Of a stretch of DNA of 22,100 bases, positions 14,352 to 20,795 are shown in pieces. The position numbers and the translations under genes are program-made. Source of the stretch: a virus; the IMG/VR virus record IMGVR_UViG_3300025645_000518, positions 1-22,100 of that record; one strand, 5' to 3'. The number at the start of each line of letters is the position of its first letter. The stretch's first letter is position 1. The notes beneath the pieces were generated by a model. The model was not told the origin of the DNA. It saw nothing but the letters and a program-made list of their open reading frames with translations, and did no database searches.

Positions 14352-14380
14352 ATTTTATTTGCATTAAGCCGCCTTGTCAA
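14352..14380 (-). promoter_or_regulatory. sigma70-like promoter candidate before the tail fibre
   Basis: On the minus strand, a perfect -35 box TTGACA (14380-14375) is followed by exactly 17 bases and TAAAAT (14357-14352), one mismatch from the -10 consensus. A second AT-rich TATAAT follows immediately at 14351-14346. The predicted transcript would begin near 14345 and carry AAAGGA before the ATG at 14324. The -35 box lies within the last codons of the 714-aa gene (Val-Asp-Lys) and the -10 box in the 39-base gap. It would drive the fibre, Gly-rich, Trp-rich and possibly oxygenase genes. Confidence 0.55.
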
Positions 14381-16508
14381 CAGGTGTCCATGTTGGAGCT
14401 GTTCCAGGGTCAACTACTGCCCATGCATTTACACTCATTATACCTGTTGTTGTGGTCATTGTCACTCCCGAAGGTTGAGCTTCTGCACTAATTCCTGCAA
14501 GATAATCACCTATTACTATAGTTCCTATATCGTTTCCTGAAACATTTATTCTTACATTTGTAAATGCATCTTCATCACCTAATTGTACATCTAAGCCGAT
14601 TCCTGTTAATAATAAATTAGAGTCACCTGTTACAGCCTCATTTCCTGTATTTGAAGATAGCTCTATACCTGTAACATCAACTTCAACCGAAGGTACAGCA
14701 ACCTCTTCTCCACCAATACCTATGTCAGTACCAACAGATTGACCCCATTGACCATCACCCCAAGCTACTTCACCCCAAGGCTGAGCAGAAGCTGTTGTGA
14801 CCTGTACTGCTACAACTTCTCCTGCAAAATGTTCTCCAATATCAAATCTTGCAATAGTTACTCCTGGAGCATCGTCTACTATATTTGTAGACCCATTTGC
14901 TCCATCCATGTGTAATAAGAATGTTGTGTTTGAATCTGGTACAAATGCTCCTGTAGGCTCAGTGAAACTTGAACCTCCGTATCTTGCAGTATCTGATAAT
15001 CTAAACTCATCAATATAACCATTGAAATCACCAAAGCCATTTTCACCAATACTGAATGGACCATTATCTTGTTTATTACCTGTAGAAGCCGTATCTTCTA
15101 AAGTTCCGTTTTTATATATTCTGTGAGTATTTCCTTGTCTTTCAAAAGACAACATAGTCCATTCATTTGCATTAACAGTAACTGCAGTAGTAATAATTGT
15201 TGATGGATTTACACTCCAATAAACTGCATTGCCTAATAAATAGGATTGCATCGTTGTGCTTGTTCCTGATTGCCAAATACCTTTGTAACCTGAAACACTA
15301 GTTGGTCTTATCCAAACATCAATTGTAAAATCACCAGAGCTTAAATTAACATTTGAGTTAGATTCTACATAATCATTTGTACCATCTAATAATAAAGATG
15401 CTGTTCCAAATTTAGCTTGAGCTGTAGATAATTGTGCTTGGTTGTATGCAGTAAACTCAACTACATTTTCAGATCCATTAGTTACTAAATATTTAGCCTC
15501 ATATTCTAATTGACCTGTGTTTCCAGTAATTTCTGATCCTGTTACACCTACATTGGCTTCTGCTGAAACTGTTTCATTACCAATTGTGAAATTAGCTTGA
15601 ACCCCTGTGATGTCAAGATTTGCAAAAGCAGTAACGGTTCCAACACCACTTGTAATAGTCATACCAACACCTGTCACACTTGCATCAGGAGCGGCATCGG
15701 CTGTTCCTTCAGAGATAGTAAGTGCTGTTACAGCTGTTACTTGTACAACTGCGTTACCTCTTGGAGTAGTAGAACCTAAATTAATTGATGTTCCATCTCC
15801 AATACCCCAAGCACCTTCTCCGTAAGCTTCTTCTCCCCAAGGATCTCTTGATGGAGATGTAACCTGTACTTCAATATTTGGTCCAGCAAATTCTTGACCT
15901 TGTTCTGAAGTTATTGAAATACCTGTAACCGGCGCTTCTGCTGAAGCTCCCGCGACTGCGGTTCCTGTATGAATTATTTTAGTATTATCGTTTGCTATGA
16001 CAGCGGTTGCACCTGCCTCCACACCTGTCACACCGACTTGTGTAGATAAACCATCTCCAACACCCCAACCTCCTTGACCCCAAGTATCAAATCCCCATTG
16101 ATCCGTTGTGCTTGAAGTTACTTGAACTTCAACAAGTTCTCCAGCAAAAACTGAAGTGACTGATGTTGTCGTTATTAAAGTTGTAGGAATTATAAGTTGT
16201 GAAATACCTGAAACTGCATTTCCAATAGTAGTATTTAATTGTAAGCCTGTTGCTTGGAAAACAAAATCAGTCCCTGCAGCAACAGAAGTTATTGAAGTAG
16301 TTAATGAATTACCTGTTAAAAGAATTTCAGGTGATGATAGATCACCCCATTCTCCAGCTCCCCAATACTGCCCACCCCATCCAGGGTTTACAGTTGAGCT
16401 TACATTACCTTGTTGTGAATTAAGTTGAATGCCACTTACTGGGGTCTCTGTATCACCAAGAGTACCCCAGTTAGAAAATCCCCATGTTTGTGAGCCCCAA
16501 GTGGCCAT
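14364..16508 (-). CDS. large tail-fibre-like protein with WG repeats and LamG-like domain
   Basis: A 714-aa extended protein. Five Trp/Gly motifs of the form WG-x-x-x-WG-x-x-x-WG (residues 4-15, 44-55, 138-149, 224-236 with Tyr for one Trp, and 578-589) alternate with Thr/Val/Gly-rich beta repeats containing 'V-T-G-(I/V)' and AG-x-x-VEVQVTS. A lectin-like laminin-G/concanavalin domain lies at about 348-535: KFGTASLLLDGTNDYVESNS (367-386), GDFTIDVWIRP (392-402), RIYKNGTL (463-470), NGYIDEFRLSD (496-506) and TFLLHMDG (529-536). Such domains bind carbohydrate, so receptor recognition on the host glycan surface is likely. The ATG has GAGGAG about 7 bases upstream. No signal peptide or catalytic motif is visible. 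It could form a side fibre or tail spike. Confidence 0.85.
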   Translation of the reverse strand: MATWGSQTWGFSNWGTLGDTETPVSGIQLNSQQGNVSSTVNPGWGGQYWGAGEWGDLSSPEILLTGNSLTTSITSVAAGTDFVFQATGLQLNTTIGNAVSGISQLIIPTTLITTTSVTSVFAGELVEVQVTSSTTDQWGFDTWGQGGWGVGDGLSTQVGVTGVEAGATAVIANDNTKIIHTGTAVAGASAEAPVTGISITSEQGQEFAGPNIEVQVTSPSRDPWGEEAYGEGAWGIGDGTSINLGSTTPRGNAVVQVTAVTALTISEGTADAAPDASVTGVGMTITSGVGTVTAFANLDITGVQANFTIGNETVSAEANVGVTGSEITGNTGQLEYEAKYLVTNGSENVVEFTAYNQAQLSTAQAKFGTASLLLDGTNDYVESNSNVNLSSGDFTIDVWIRPTSVSGYKGIWQSGTSTTMQSYLLGNAVYWSVNPSTIITTAVTVNANEWTMLSFERQGNTHRIYKNGTLEDTASTGNKQDNGPFSIGENGFGDFNGYIDEFRLSDTARYGGSSFTEPTGAFVPDSNTTFLLHMDGANGSTNIVDDAPGVTIARFDIGEHFAGEVVAVQVTTASAQPWGEVAWGDGQWGQSVGTDIGIGGEEVAVPSVEVDVTGIELSSNTGNEAVTGDSNLLLTGIGLDVQLGDEDAFTNVRINVSGNDIGTIVIGDYLAGISAEAQPSGVTMTTTTGIMSVNAWAVVDPGTAPTWTPVDKAA
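14742..16499 (-). repeat. five dispersed WG coding repeats in the fibre gene
   Basis: Coding copies of the Trp-Gly motif lie at 16499-16464, 16379-16344, 16097-16062, 15839-15801 and 14777-14742. The third, fourth and fifth copies are preceded by nearly the same peptide (VEVQVTS, VEVQVTS, VAVQVTT) and followed by G-x-GT/GTD. The large gap between copies four and five contains the LamG-like domain (about 15467-14904). The copies differ in DNA sequence, so they are old protein repeats. Confidence 0.7.
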
Positions 16509-16523
16509 TCATAATCTCCTCGC

Positions 16524-16952
16524 TTACGCTATTCTTAATATAGCTGACGAAGAAGTGAAAGCTGGAAACTGAATTGTAAATGTTCCAGAAGTCGCTGTTT
16601 TGTCTGAGCCAAAGTCTAGCGCACAAATTGCTTTGTCAGCTTGAGTATCGTTATAGATTAACGCACCTCTTGCAGTCAAAGTAACACCTGTAAAAGATAA
16701 GTCAGCAAAGTCAACGATAGCTACACCTGTATCTAAACTAACTTGTTGAGATTGTAGTATTCCGCCTCCTGCTGCGTATTGTCCTGATGCAGACACTTCA
16801 TTACCTGTTGTGTATGAAGTTGTTGCCGCACTTAATGTTGCTTGTGATGTATATAATGCTAGTTTAATTTGGTCGCCACCAGTTTCTAAATCGTGAGTAC
16901 CTTCTAGGATCTCTTCTTTGAAACTGTTAGCTACTGCTTGTGTAATTGCCAT
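16524..16952 (-). CDS. conserved phage virion protein, 142 aa
   Basis: The protein starts MAITQAVANSFKEEILEG, then GGDQIKLALYTSQATLSAAT (25-44), NEVSASGQYAAGGG (51-64), a hydrophobic beta part and IYNDTQADKAICALDFGSDK (98-117). The order 'F-K-x-E-(I/L)-x-x-G-x-H', 'D-x-x-K-x-ALYT-x-x-A-x-L', 'Y-x-x-x-(N/G)E', 'G-x-Y-x-x-GG' and 'Y-N-x-T' is a recurring phage structural family located among tail or fibre genes, as I recall. Function is unknown; decoration, neck or baseplate-like roles are possible. Strong ribosome site AAGGAG lies 8 bases before the ATG. The gene follows the SU10-type adaptor and precedes the large fibre, consistent with a role at the fibre attachment site. Confidence 0.8.
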   Translation of the reverse strand: MAITQAVANSFKEEILEGTHDLETGGDQIKLALYTSQATLSAATTSYTTGNEVSASGQYAAGGGILQSQQVSLDTGVAIVDFADLSFTGVTLTARGALIYNDTQADKAICALDFGSDKTATSGTFTIQFPAFTSSSAILRIA

Positions 16953-16971
16953 AATAATTTCTCCTTAATTT

Positions 16972-17661
16972 TTAATTATTTGGTGAAGGCGAAGGTATTT
17001 TTACTCTCGGCACTCCATCTGTATACTCATCTCTACGTCTTCTGCCCATTTGCTCTAACGCGAAGCTTTGTACAGATACATTATACTTGTCTGAATAGAT
17101 TTTGTACATATCCATTGGACCTTTTAAAAATTCATAAGCATTTACCATAACCCCATTAAACAATAAATCAGGAGCATTTTTAGATAAATATGTTTCTGTA
17201 TTAGTAGCTGATAATGCCTCAGGTGAATAAATATAACTCAATTGAACTTGAAATTGAGCGCTTGGAGCTGGAGCCATAATTAATGTAGTTTCTTTCCAAT
17301 TAGCGTAGTACTTTGGAACTCCTGTAGCTCCTGTTGAATTGTACTCAAAAATAAAACTTGTATCTCTTTTGTCTAAATATTCTTTTGTAGTAGGGCTTTG
17401 AGTTGTATCATATACAAGAATAGATCTAACTATAATAGAAGTCCTTGTAGCGGTAGTATTTGGAGAACTAGGTAGATCAAGATAAGGTGAATTAGTTTGT
17501 AAATTAGCTGTTGCATATTCTCGTGTATAATCAGCATCTACTTCTCTAAAGATACGGTTTTCAGCATCCCTAACCATTCCTTGAATAATTGAATCTGTTA
17601 AAACAGTTGATCCAACCTCTGTATAATCCCTAACTTTTTGTAATAATTCTGCGTATGTCAT
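16972..17661 (-). CDS. head-to-tail adaptor protein (SU10-type)
   Basis: A 229-aa connector. It begins MTYAELLQKVRDYTE, with DSIIQGMVRDAENRIFREVD (23-42), the usual 'I-x-x-x-I-x-x-AE-x-R-I-x-R-(E/D)' helix of podovirus adaptors that dock under the portal. The middle is beta-rich (residues 72-168), with KYYANWKETTLIMAPAPSAQ. The C-terminal part has a long helix (NAPDLLFNGVMVNAYEFLKG, 186-205) and a basic tail, GRRRRDEYTDGVPRV. This matches proteins annotated as phage adaptor or SU10-like in marine podoviruses, from memory. Neighbours on the promoter-proximal side are a 113-aa protein and another connector-like protein, which supports the assignment. It is coupled to the upstream gene by TAATG. 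Confidence 0.8.
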   Translation of the reverse strand: MTYAELLQKVRDYTEVGSTVLTDSIIQGMVRDAENRIFREVDADYTREYATANLQTNSPYLDLPSSPNTTATRTSIIVRSILVYDTTQSPTTKEYLDKRDTSFIFEYNSTGATGVPKYYANWKETTLIMAPAPSAQFQVQLSYIYSPEALSATNTETYLSKNAPDLLFNGVMVNAYEFLKGPMDMYKIYSDKYNVSVQSFALEQMGRRRRDEYTDGVPRVKIPSPSPNN

Positions 17662-18002
17662 TATGTTGTTATTGTAACACTTCCGACAGAAACACCCAAC
17701 TGTCTTTTGTTATTTTCTTCTAAAGGACTTGTTGATGGTTGCATACCATTAGAAGTAAATTGACCTGGCCAATATTGTGGATCTAAATATACTGTTACAG
17801 GTGCAGGTCTTTGAGGTCTAGCATTCCATAACGCTTGAGGATCTGCCATATGTGGCTTTGGGTCTAGTTGAGGATGTTTAGCCTCAAATTCAGATGTGTG
17901 AACCCATGAACCATTCCATTCTTTTACCATTTCTCTGTATGGAAAAGCTTGTCCTGATCTATCTGATATAGATTGGGAATATTTACCTTTAGCGTAAGCC
18001 AT
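17661..18002 (-). CDS. zinc-ribbon-like tail-module protein lacking its cysteines
   Basis: A 113-aa protein with ISDRSGQAFPYREMVKEWNG (12-31), SWVHTSEFEAKHPQLDPKP (32-50), and a Pro-rich second half (RPQRPAPVTVYLDPQ). Many phage relatives that I recall read 'CDRCG-x-x-(Y/F)P-x-x-x-LV-x-EWTG-x-(L/W)VC-x-x-C-x-x-x-RHPQ', a small zinc ribbon. Here every metal-binding Cys is replaced (Ser13/Ser16 and Val/Thr/Glu later), while the W-x-G, V-x-x-S-E-(F/W) and KHPQ landmarks remain. So the fold may persist without zinc. It sits between two connector genes with overlapping codons on both sides, which suggests a structural role in the neck. No other function can be read. Confidence 0.75.
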   Translation of the reverse strand: MAYAKGKYSQSISDRSGQAFPYREMVKEWNGSWVHTSEFEAKHPQLDPKPHMADPQALWNARPQRPAPVTVYLDPQYWPGQFTSNGMQPSTSPLEENNKRQLGVSVGSVTITT

Positions 18003-18676
18003 TATGATCCTTGTGGGTAATAAACATTAGGAGTGATGTAAACAGAAGTTCTTTGTCCATCTTCTTCTAATGCTCTTTTTAATTCATCTTCGTATAATAA
18101 TTTTAATGCCTGTAATCTATCCGGTGCTATCTTTTGTGATAAATAAAATGCTAATCCAGATACCATACAAGGGAAGAATCTAAACGGCATGTCTGAAGTG
18201 TTAGTATATGCACCTACATCTTCAATTCTTGCTAAGTAGTAATAGAATATATTAGTAACGGCGCTCGTATCAGGAGCCAGATATAAACTAATAGTTGGAT
18301 TGATTTGTCTATCAACGTAATACTGCGAAGGTGTTCCTGTTATAGTCTTATCAGGTATCGCAATATACTCAGATCTAGATACTTTTGTTAATGTTTGTTG
18401 ATTACCGCCTGTTGTAGTTACAACAGCTTCAAGTACATCATTACAATCACTTGGTGTATTGTAAGTTACTTGTCCGTTAACTAATGTTGTAGTTTCTGAT
18501 TTAACTTTCCAAAGGTTAATACCTCTGTTACCCCATTCAGAAAATAAAAGATTTAAACTTCTTCTAGCAGATTTAATATCGTGACCAGAATTAGTTCTTA
18601 CGCCACATCTTTCGTAAGCCTCTTCGATAACCTCATCAATAGTGATGTTAAAACTTGTAGTTCCTGATGTAGCCAT
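18002..18676 (-). CDS. connector / packaged-DNA stabilization protein (P22 gp4-like)
   Basis: A 224-aa protein. FNITIDEVIEEAYERCGVRT (9-28) is the 'I-x-x-I-I-x-x-A-(Y/L)-x-(R/K)-(C/L)G' helix that begins phage gp4-like tail accessory factors. It continues with KSARRSLNLLFSEWGNRGIN (35-54), LYLAPDTSAVTNIFYYYLAR (131-150) and a C-terminal helix pair, KIAPDRLQALKLLYEDELKR. These are consistent with the P22 gp4-like / podovirus connector family that joins portal and tail. AAGGA precedes the ATG by about 5 bases. It is the first of three connector-region genes and its partner, the gp10-like hub, lies far downstream at 5878-3965. The family assignment is from pattern memory. Confidence 0.75.
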   Translation of the reverse strand: MATSGTTSFNITIDEVIEEAYERCGVRTNSGHDIKSARRSLNLLFSEWGNRGINLWKVKSETTTLVNGQVTYNTPSDCNDVLEAVVTTTGGNQQTLTKVSRSEYIAIPDKTITGTPSQYYVDRQINPTISLYLAPDTSAVTNIFYYYLARIEDVGAYTNTSDMPFRFFPCMVSGLAFYLSQKIAPDRLQALKLLYEDELKRALEEDGQRTSVYITPNVYYPQGS

Positions 18677-18683
18677 TGCATCC

Positions 18684-18833
18684 TTACGCTTTTATTGCTT
18701 TTTGTAAATGTAAAGGTAAATTTTTTTGTTTTTCTGTTAACTTGCCTGTTTTAGCTTTCATCATTTTTCCAGTTTTAGCTTTGCCAACTTGACCAGTCAT
18801 TTTGTAATTTTTCTTTCCGCCACCCATGTTCAT
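18684..18833 (-). CDS. 49-aa Lys/Gly/Thr-rich small protein
   Basis: Begins MNMGGGKKNYKM and contains an imperfect internal repeat: VGKAKTGKMM (16-25) and MKAKTGKLTE (25-34). It ends with a short hydrophobic helix, LPLHLQKAIKA. It lies 7 bases before the connector gene and 1 base after the previous stop (TAATATG junction), so it fits the operon without a gap. The Lys-rich, repeat-like composition is typical of small basic proteins near marine phage head genes. Function unknown; DNA binding or a scaffold role is possible. Confidence 0.65.
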   Translation of the reverse strand: MNMGGGKKNYKMTGQVGKAKTGKMMKAKTGKLTEKQKNLPLHLQKAIKA

Positions 18834-18834
18834 A

Positions 18835-19014
18835 TTATTTTACTCCTTCAAATTTTCCTCCCTTAACAGCGATACCCATACCACCGCAAGAGAAATTGGT
18901 TATTCTATTTTTAGCCACAGCTTTTGCAGCCTTATCCTGTTTGTCTTCTTTGACAGAATCCGTTGCTTTTTTTAGTGCCTCTAAATAGGCTTTGTATTCA
19001 GTTGCTTCTTCCAT
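18835..19014 (-). CDS. 59-aa small phage protein
   Basis: The product opens with a charged helix, MEEATEYKAYLEALKKATDS, continues with KDKAAKAVAK-type basic residues and ends CGGMGIAVKGGKFEGVK (43-59). The tail 'GGM-x-x-(A)-x-KGGKF-x-GVK' recurs at the ends of small marine phage proteins that I recall, supporting a real gene. It fits exactly between neighbours, sharing TAATG with the gene at 19014-19340. It may be a virion or capsid-associated peptide. No known domain. Confidence 0.7.
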   Translation of the reverse strand: MEEATEYKAYLEALKKATDSVKEDKQDKAAKAVAKNRITNFSCGGMGIAVKGGKFEGVK

Positions 19015-19340
19015 TACTTTAATAAATCTCCATAATAGTCCATTGAATTTTTATTAGATAATTCTATGCCAGCAGAATCATGTTTAATAAATTTTCCTTG
19101 GTAAGCTGCTGTGTATTTTAGTTTACCCTTTTTATCATAATCAGAAATTGGATTTTGGATATCTATTAATTCTTTTCGTCTTTTGTCTCTATCACCGGAA
19201 ACAGTTTTCTGTTTTTTCTTTGGTTTTTCTGCGTGAAGTCCAACATTAGCTTTCTTAACACAGTTAGGGACTTTTCTTCCACCTTTGGATTTCATCCCAA
19301 TCATTTCATATCCTTCCCAACAAGGTCCCTTTTTTGCCAT
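19014..19340 (-). CDS. small basic phage protein with 'CWEGYEMIGMK' motif
   Basis: A 108-aa basic protein. It starts MAKKGPCWEGYEMIGMKSKG (1-20) and continues GGRKVPNCVKKAN. 'PCW-x-GYE-x-(I/V)GMK-x-K-x-G-(K/R)-K-VPNCV' is a widespread marine phage motif, often at one end of capsid-linked or protease proteins, as I recall. The rest is Lys-rich, with YDKKGKLKYTAAYQGKFIKH (68-87). Two Cys (7 and 27) bracket the motif and could bind metal or form a bridge. A clear AAGGAG lies 6 bases before the ATG. Function unknown. The gene follows two tiny basic ORFs that overlap each other. Confidence 0.75.
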   Translation of the reverse strand: MAKKGPCWEGYEMIGMKSKGGRKVPNCVKKANVGLHAEKPKKKQKTVSGDRDKRRKELIDIQNPISDYDKKGKLKYTAAYQGKFIKHDSAGIELSNKNSMDYYGDLLK

Positions 19341-19496
19341 TTAAATCTCCTTTTGTGCCGCGGCATTCAGAGTGTATAACTTCTGCTTTTTGCGGTTATA
19401 TAACTTCTTAGATTGTACCACTCTTGGTCTAAACAGTAAATGTCCTAGCGAGAGGATTCTTTTTATTGGATTTTTTTTCTTTATAGACTTTTCCAT
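19341..19496 (-). CDS. 51-aa basic protein overlapping its neighbour in another frame
   Basis: ATG at 19496 to TAA at 19341 gives 51 aa, beginning MEKSIKKKNPIKRILSLGHL and continuing LFRPRVVQSKKLYNRKK. 'K-x-NP-(I/V)-x-R-x-L' followed by 'F-(R/K)-x-(R/K)VV-x-SKK-x-YNRKK' is a pattern I recognise from small proteins of marine podoviruses. The first 68 bases lie inside the preceding 53-aa gene in another frame. The TAA directly precedes the next ATG with no space, as expected in this operon. The final 15 residues span a GC-rich palindrome, so a shorter true product is possible. Strongly basic; nucleic-acid binding is inferred. Confidence 0.65.
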   Translation of the reverse strand: MEKSIKKKNPIKRILSLGHLLFRPRVVQSKKLYNRKKQKLYTLNAAAQKEI

Positions 19497-19590
19497 GTGT
19501 TTTTGCGATTACTTTGTCAAATTTTTTCTTATCTGATGATCCTAGACCTGGTTCTAATTGTCTAGCCATTTGTGCTCTTGTTATTGCCAT
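19429..19590 (-). CDS. 53-aa small phage protein starting MAITRAQMARQLEPGL
   Basis: Starts at 19590, sharing TAATG with the endolysin stop. The opening 'MAITRAQ-x-x-x-(Q/E)LEPGL' is a frequent N-terminus of marine phage virion-associated proteins. It continues KKKFDKVIAKTHGKVYKE (21-38) and ends NPLARTFTV. The C-terminal third overlaps the start of the next ORF in a different frame. At only 53 aa it may be a truncated relative of longer capsid-proximal proteins that start in the same way. Function unknown. Confidence 0.65.
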   Translation of the reverse strand: MAITRAQMARQLEPGLGSSDKKKFDKVIAKTHGKVYKEKKSNKKNPLARTFTV

Positions 19591-20066
19591 TATACTAAAT
19601 CCTTTGCCTTTCCTATTATGGGTTTATATTTAGTTTTACCTTCTACTCTGTGCGCAAGTAAAAATTGTTCACGTCTTCCTTCAGGTATCCAACTACAGTG
19701 GATCCATCCGCTGTTTGGTTCTCCAGGCGTGTAGTACTCGAGGATCAATTGATCTGTCTCAAGGTTCTTTTTAATCCAATCAGCAACCTCAGCATTATCT
19801 ACTCCAATACATTCGAAGTCTGCGGCCTCAGCTTTTGCATGCTGGCTGTTCCGACTCGATCCTATAGCAAGACACAAATCCTCTGAACGAAATCCGCTTG
19901 TCACTTTAACTCTGCCAAAATGATCTCGTACTGGCTGTAAAATATTTTCACATAAAGCTTTTAACTTTTCTATTTGACCTGAACTAGGATTGTTATTTAT
20001 ACCTTTACGGATTGCTGTATCCGATTTAATTAATTCTTGTAGATTGAAATTACGAGAAAGGTTCAT
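19590..20066 (-). CDS. Peptidase_M15-family endolysin (zinc D-Ala-D-Ala carboxypeptidase-like)
   Basis: A 158-aa peptidoglycan peptidase that would cleave the peptide stems of the host wall at lysis. The M15 motif set is clear: VTSGFRSEDL (55-64), then SQHAKAEAADFE (74-85) with zinc ligands H76 and D83, and GWIHCSW (120-126) with the third ligand H123. FNLQELIKSDTA (7-18) matches the usual N-terminus of the family ('F-x-x-x-E-(F/L)-x-x-S-x-x-A'). There is no signal peptide or anchor, so the protein needs help to cross the membrane. The two upstream genes encode a membrane coiled-coil protein and a short protein with a hydrophobic start. Coupled to both neighbours by TAATG overlaps. Confidence 0.9.
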   Translation of the reverse strand: MNLSRNFNLQELIKSDTAIRKGINNNPSSGQIEKLKALCENILQPVRDHFGRVKVTSGFRSEDLCLAIGSSRNSQHAKAEAADFECIGVDNAEVADWIKKNLETDQLILEYYTPGEPNSGWIHCSWIPEGRREQFLLAHRVEGKTKYKPIIGKAKDLV

Positions 20067-20287
20067 TATTTTGATTCTATAACTATCTTATCAATACTTT
20101 CACTGCCGTCAATATTTATTGACATGTATGCTTCAACTTCACCACACATAAATTGTTTATTATCCATATTCATATTACGCGTTGCTTCACGTTTCATCTT
20201 TAAACATGTCCCCATAGATTCTTGAACTCTGTGTTCAACAAGCTGTCCATTTAAGAATAAACACAAAGCTATTACTGTTTTTGTCAT
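20066..20287 (-). CDS. 73-aa lysis-region protein with hydrophobic N-terminus
   Basis: MTKTVIALCLFLNGQLVEHR begins with about ten hydrophobic residues (5-13), too short for a confident membrane segment but possibly a signal. The middle has MGTCLKMKREATRNMN (25-40), and FMCGEVEAYMSINID (46-60) follows. Cys9, Cys28 and Cys48 might form a bridge in the periplasm. Related small proteins in marine podoviruses share 'LFLNG-x-(L/I)VE', 'CL-x-MKR-x-A-x-R' and 'C-x-EVEA', as I recall, without known function. It lies between the membrane coiled-coil protein and the endolysin. An outer spanin-like or lysis accessory role is possible, but no lipobox is seen. Confidence 0.65.
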   Translation of the reverse strand: MTKTVIALCLFLNGQLVEHRVQESMGTCLKMKREATRNMNMDNKQFMCGEVEAYMSINIDGSESIDKIVIESK

Positions 20288-20670
20288 TAATGTGCTCCAT
20301 TGCCATTACTAAATTTAATATCTCTTGTTGAATCTTTCAATTTCTCTATGTCTTTTTTTAATTTTTCTATTTCTTTTTCATGAGCTTTTAACATCACCCC
20401 TGTATGAACATTATCTTCTAACTGTTTTTGCATTTTCTCAATTTGAGTTGCTTGCCATTCGAGAATCATGAACTGCTCTTGGTCTATGGGTTTTTGAACC
20501 GATGCTTCCAATAAGTCTTTTTCAAATAATTGATTCTTCGTTTCTAATTGATTTAATCTTTCGATCACCCCAAATGCAAACCATGCACCAATCACGATTG
20601 CTCCAATCAGGCCAATTAAGTTACGTAATGGAAGACCGATTGAAGTGTTTTCTGAAATTTTTACTGACAT
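20287..20670 (-). CDS. membrane coiled-coil protein (holin or inner-spanin candidate)
   Basis: A 127-aa protein with one clear transmembrane helix, LIGLIGAIVIGAWFAFGVI (18-36), and a long charged coiled-coil region (LNQLETKNQLFEKDLLEA, 39-56, then 76-115 rich in Glu and Lys). The Arg at 16 before the helix predicts an N-in orientation with the coiled coil in the periplasm, which is the design of an inner spanin. A single-pass membrane protein before an M15 endolysin could also act as a holin-like factor. I chose the ATG at 20670 with GAG at suitable distance. A GTG at 20679 would add three residues (Met-Ser-Ile) and have its ribosome site too near. Confidence 0.65.
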   Translation of the reverse strand: MSVKISENTSIGLPLRNLIGLIGAIVIGAWFAFGVIERLNQLETKNQLFEKDLLEASVQKPIDQEQFMILEWQATQIEKMQKQLEDNVHTGVMLKAHEKEIEKLKKDIEKLKDSTRDIKFSNGNGAH

Positions 20671-20795
20671 GATAGACACTCATCAGAACCAGAATCTAAT
20701 TCAGCTAATGCCTCCTCTTTACAATCTTGACTACAAAATTGATCCAATTCGTCTTTTGGTTGAAACTCTTTTTTACACTGATTACACTTCTTCAT
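20661..20795 (-). CDS. 44-aa zinc-ribbon-like mini protein
   Basis: ATG at 20795 to TAA at 20661. The product starts MKKCNQCKKEFQPKDELDQF and has three Cys pairs: C4/C7, C21/C25 and C40/C43. The first two, 'C-x-x-C' and 'C-x3-C' separated by 13 residues, resemble a treble-clef or zinc-ribbon half such as small 'C-x-x-C-x-K-x-F-x-x-K' proteins. It starts inside the stop of the 33-aa gene (ATGA) and ends 10 bases into the membrane protein gene. Probably a small zinc-binding protein; DNA, RNA or protein binding is unknown. Confidence 0.7.
   Translation of the reverse strand: MKKCNQCKKEFQPKDELDQFCSQDCKEEALAELDSGSDECLSCQ

Noticed and set aside
15597-15825. Plus-strand open frames opposite the large fibre gene (and others such as 3228-3482, 8459-8782 and 16156-16428)
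   Set aside because: They are antisense to well-supported genes, with composition mirroring them, no ribosome sites and no recognisable motif.
19356-19365. GC-rich palindrome TGCCGCGGCA, considered as a terminator
   Set aside because: No T-run follows on the minus strand and the next gene begins 16 bases later, so termination here is unlikely.
19375-19408. Direct repeat TATAACTTCT (19375-19384 and 19399-19408), considered as a regulatory array
   Set aside because: Only two copies, inside a Lys-rich reading frame, with no further copies noticed nearby.
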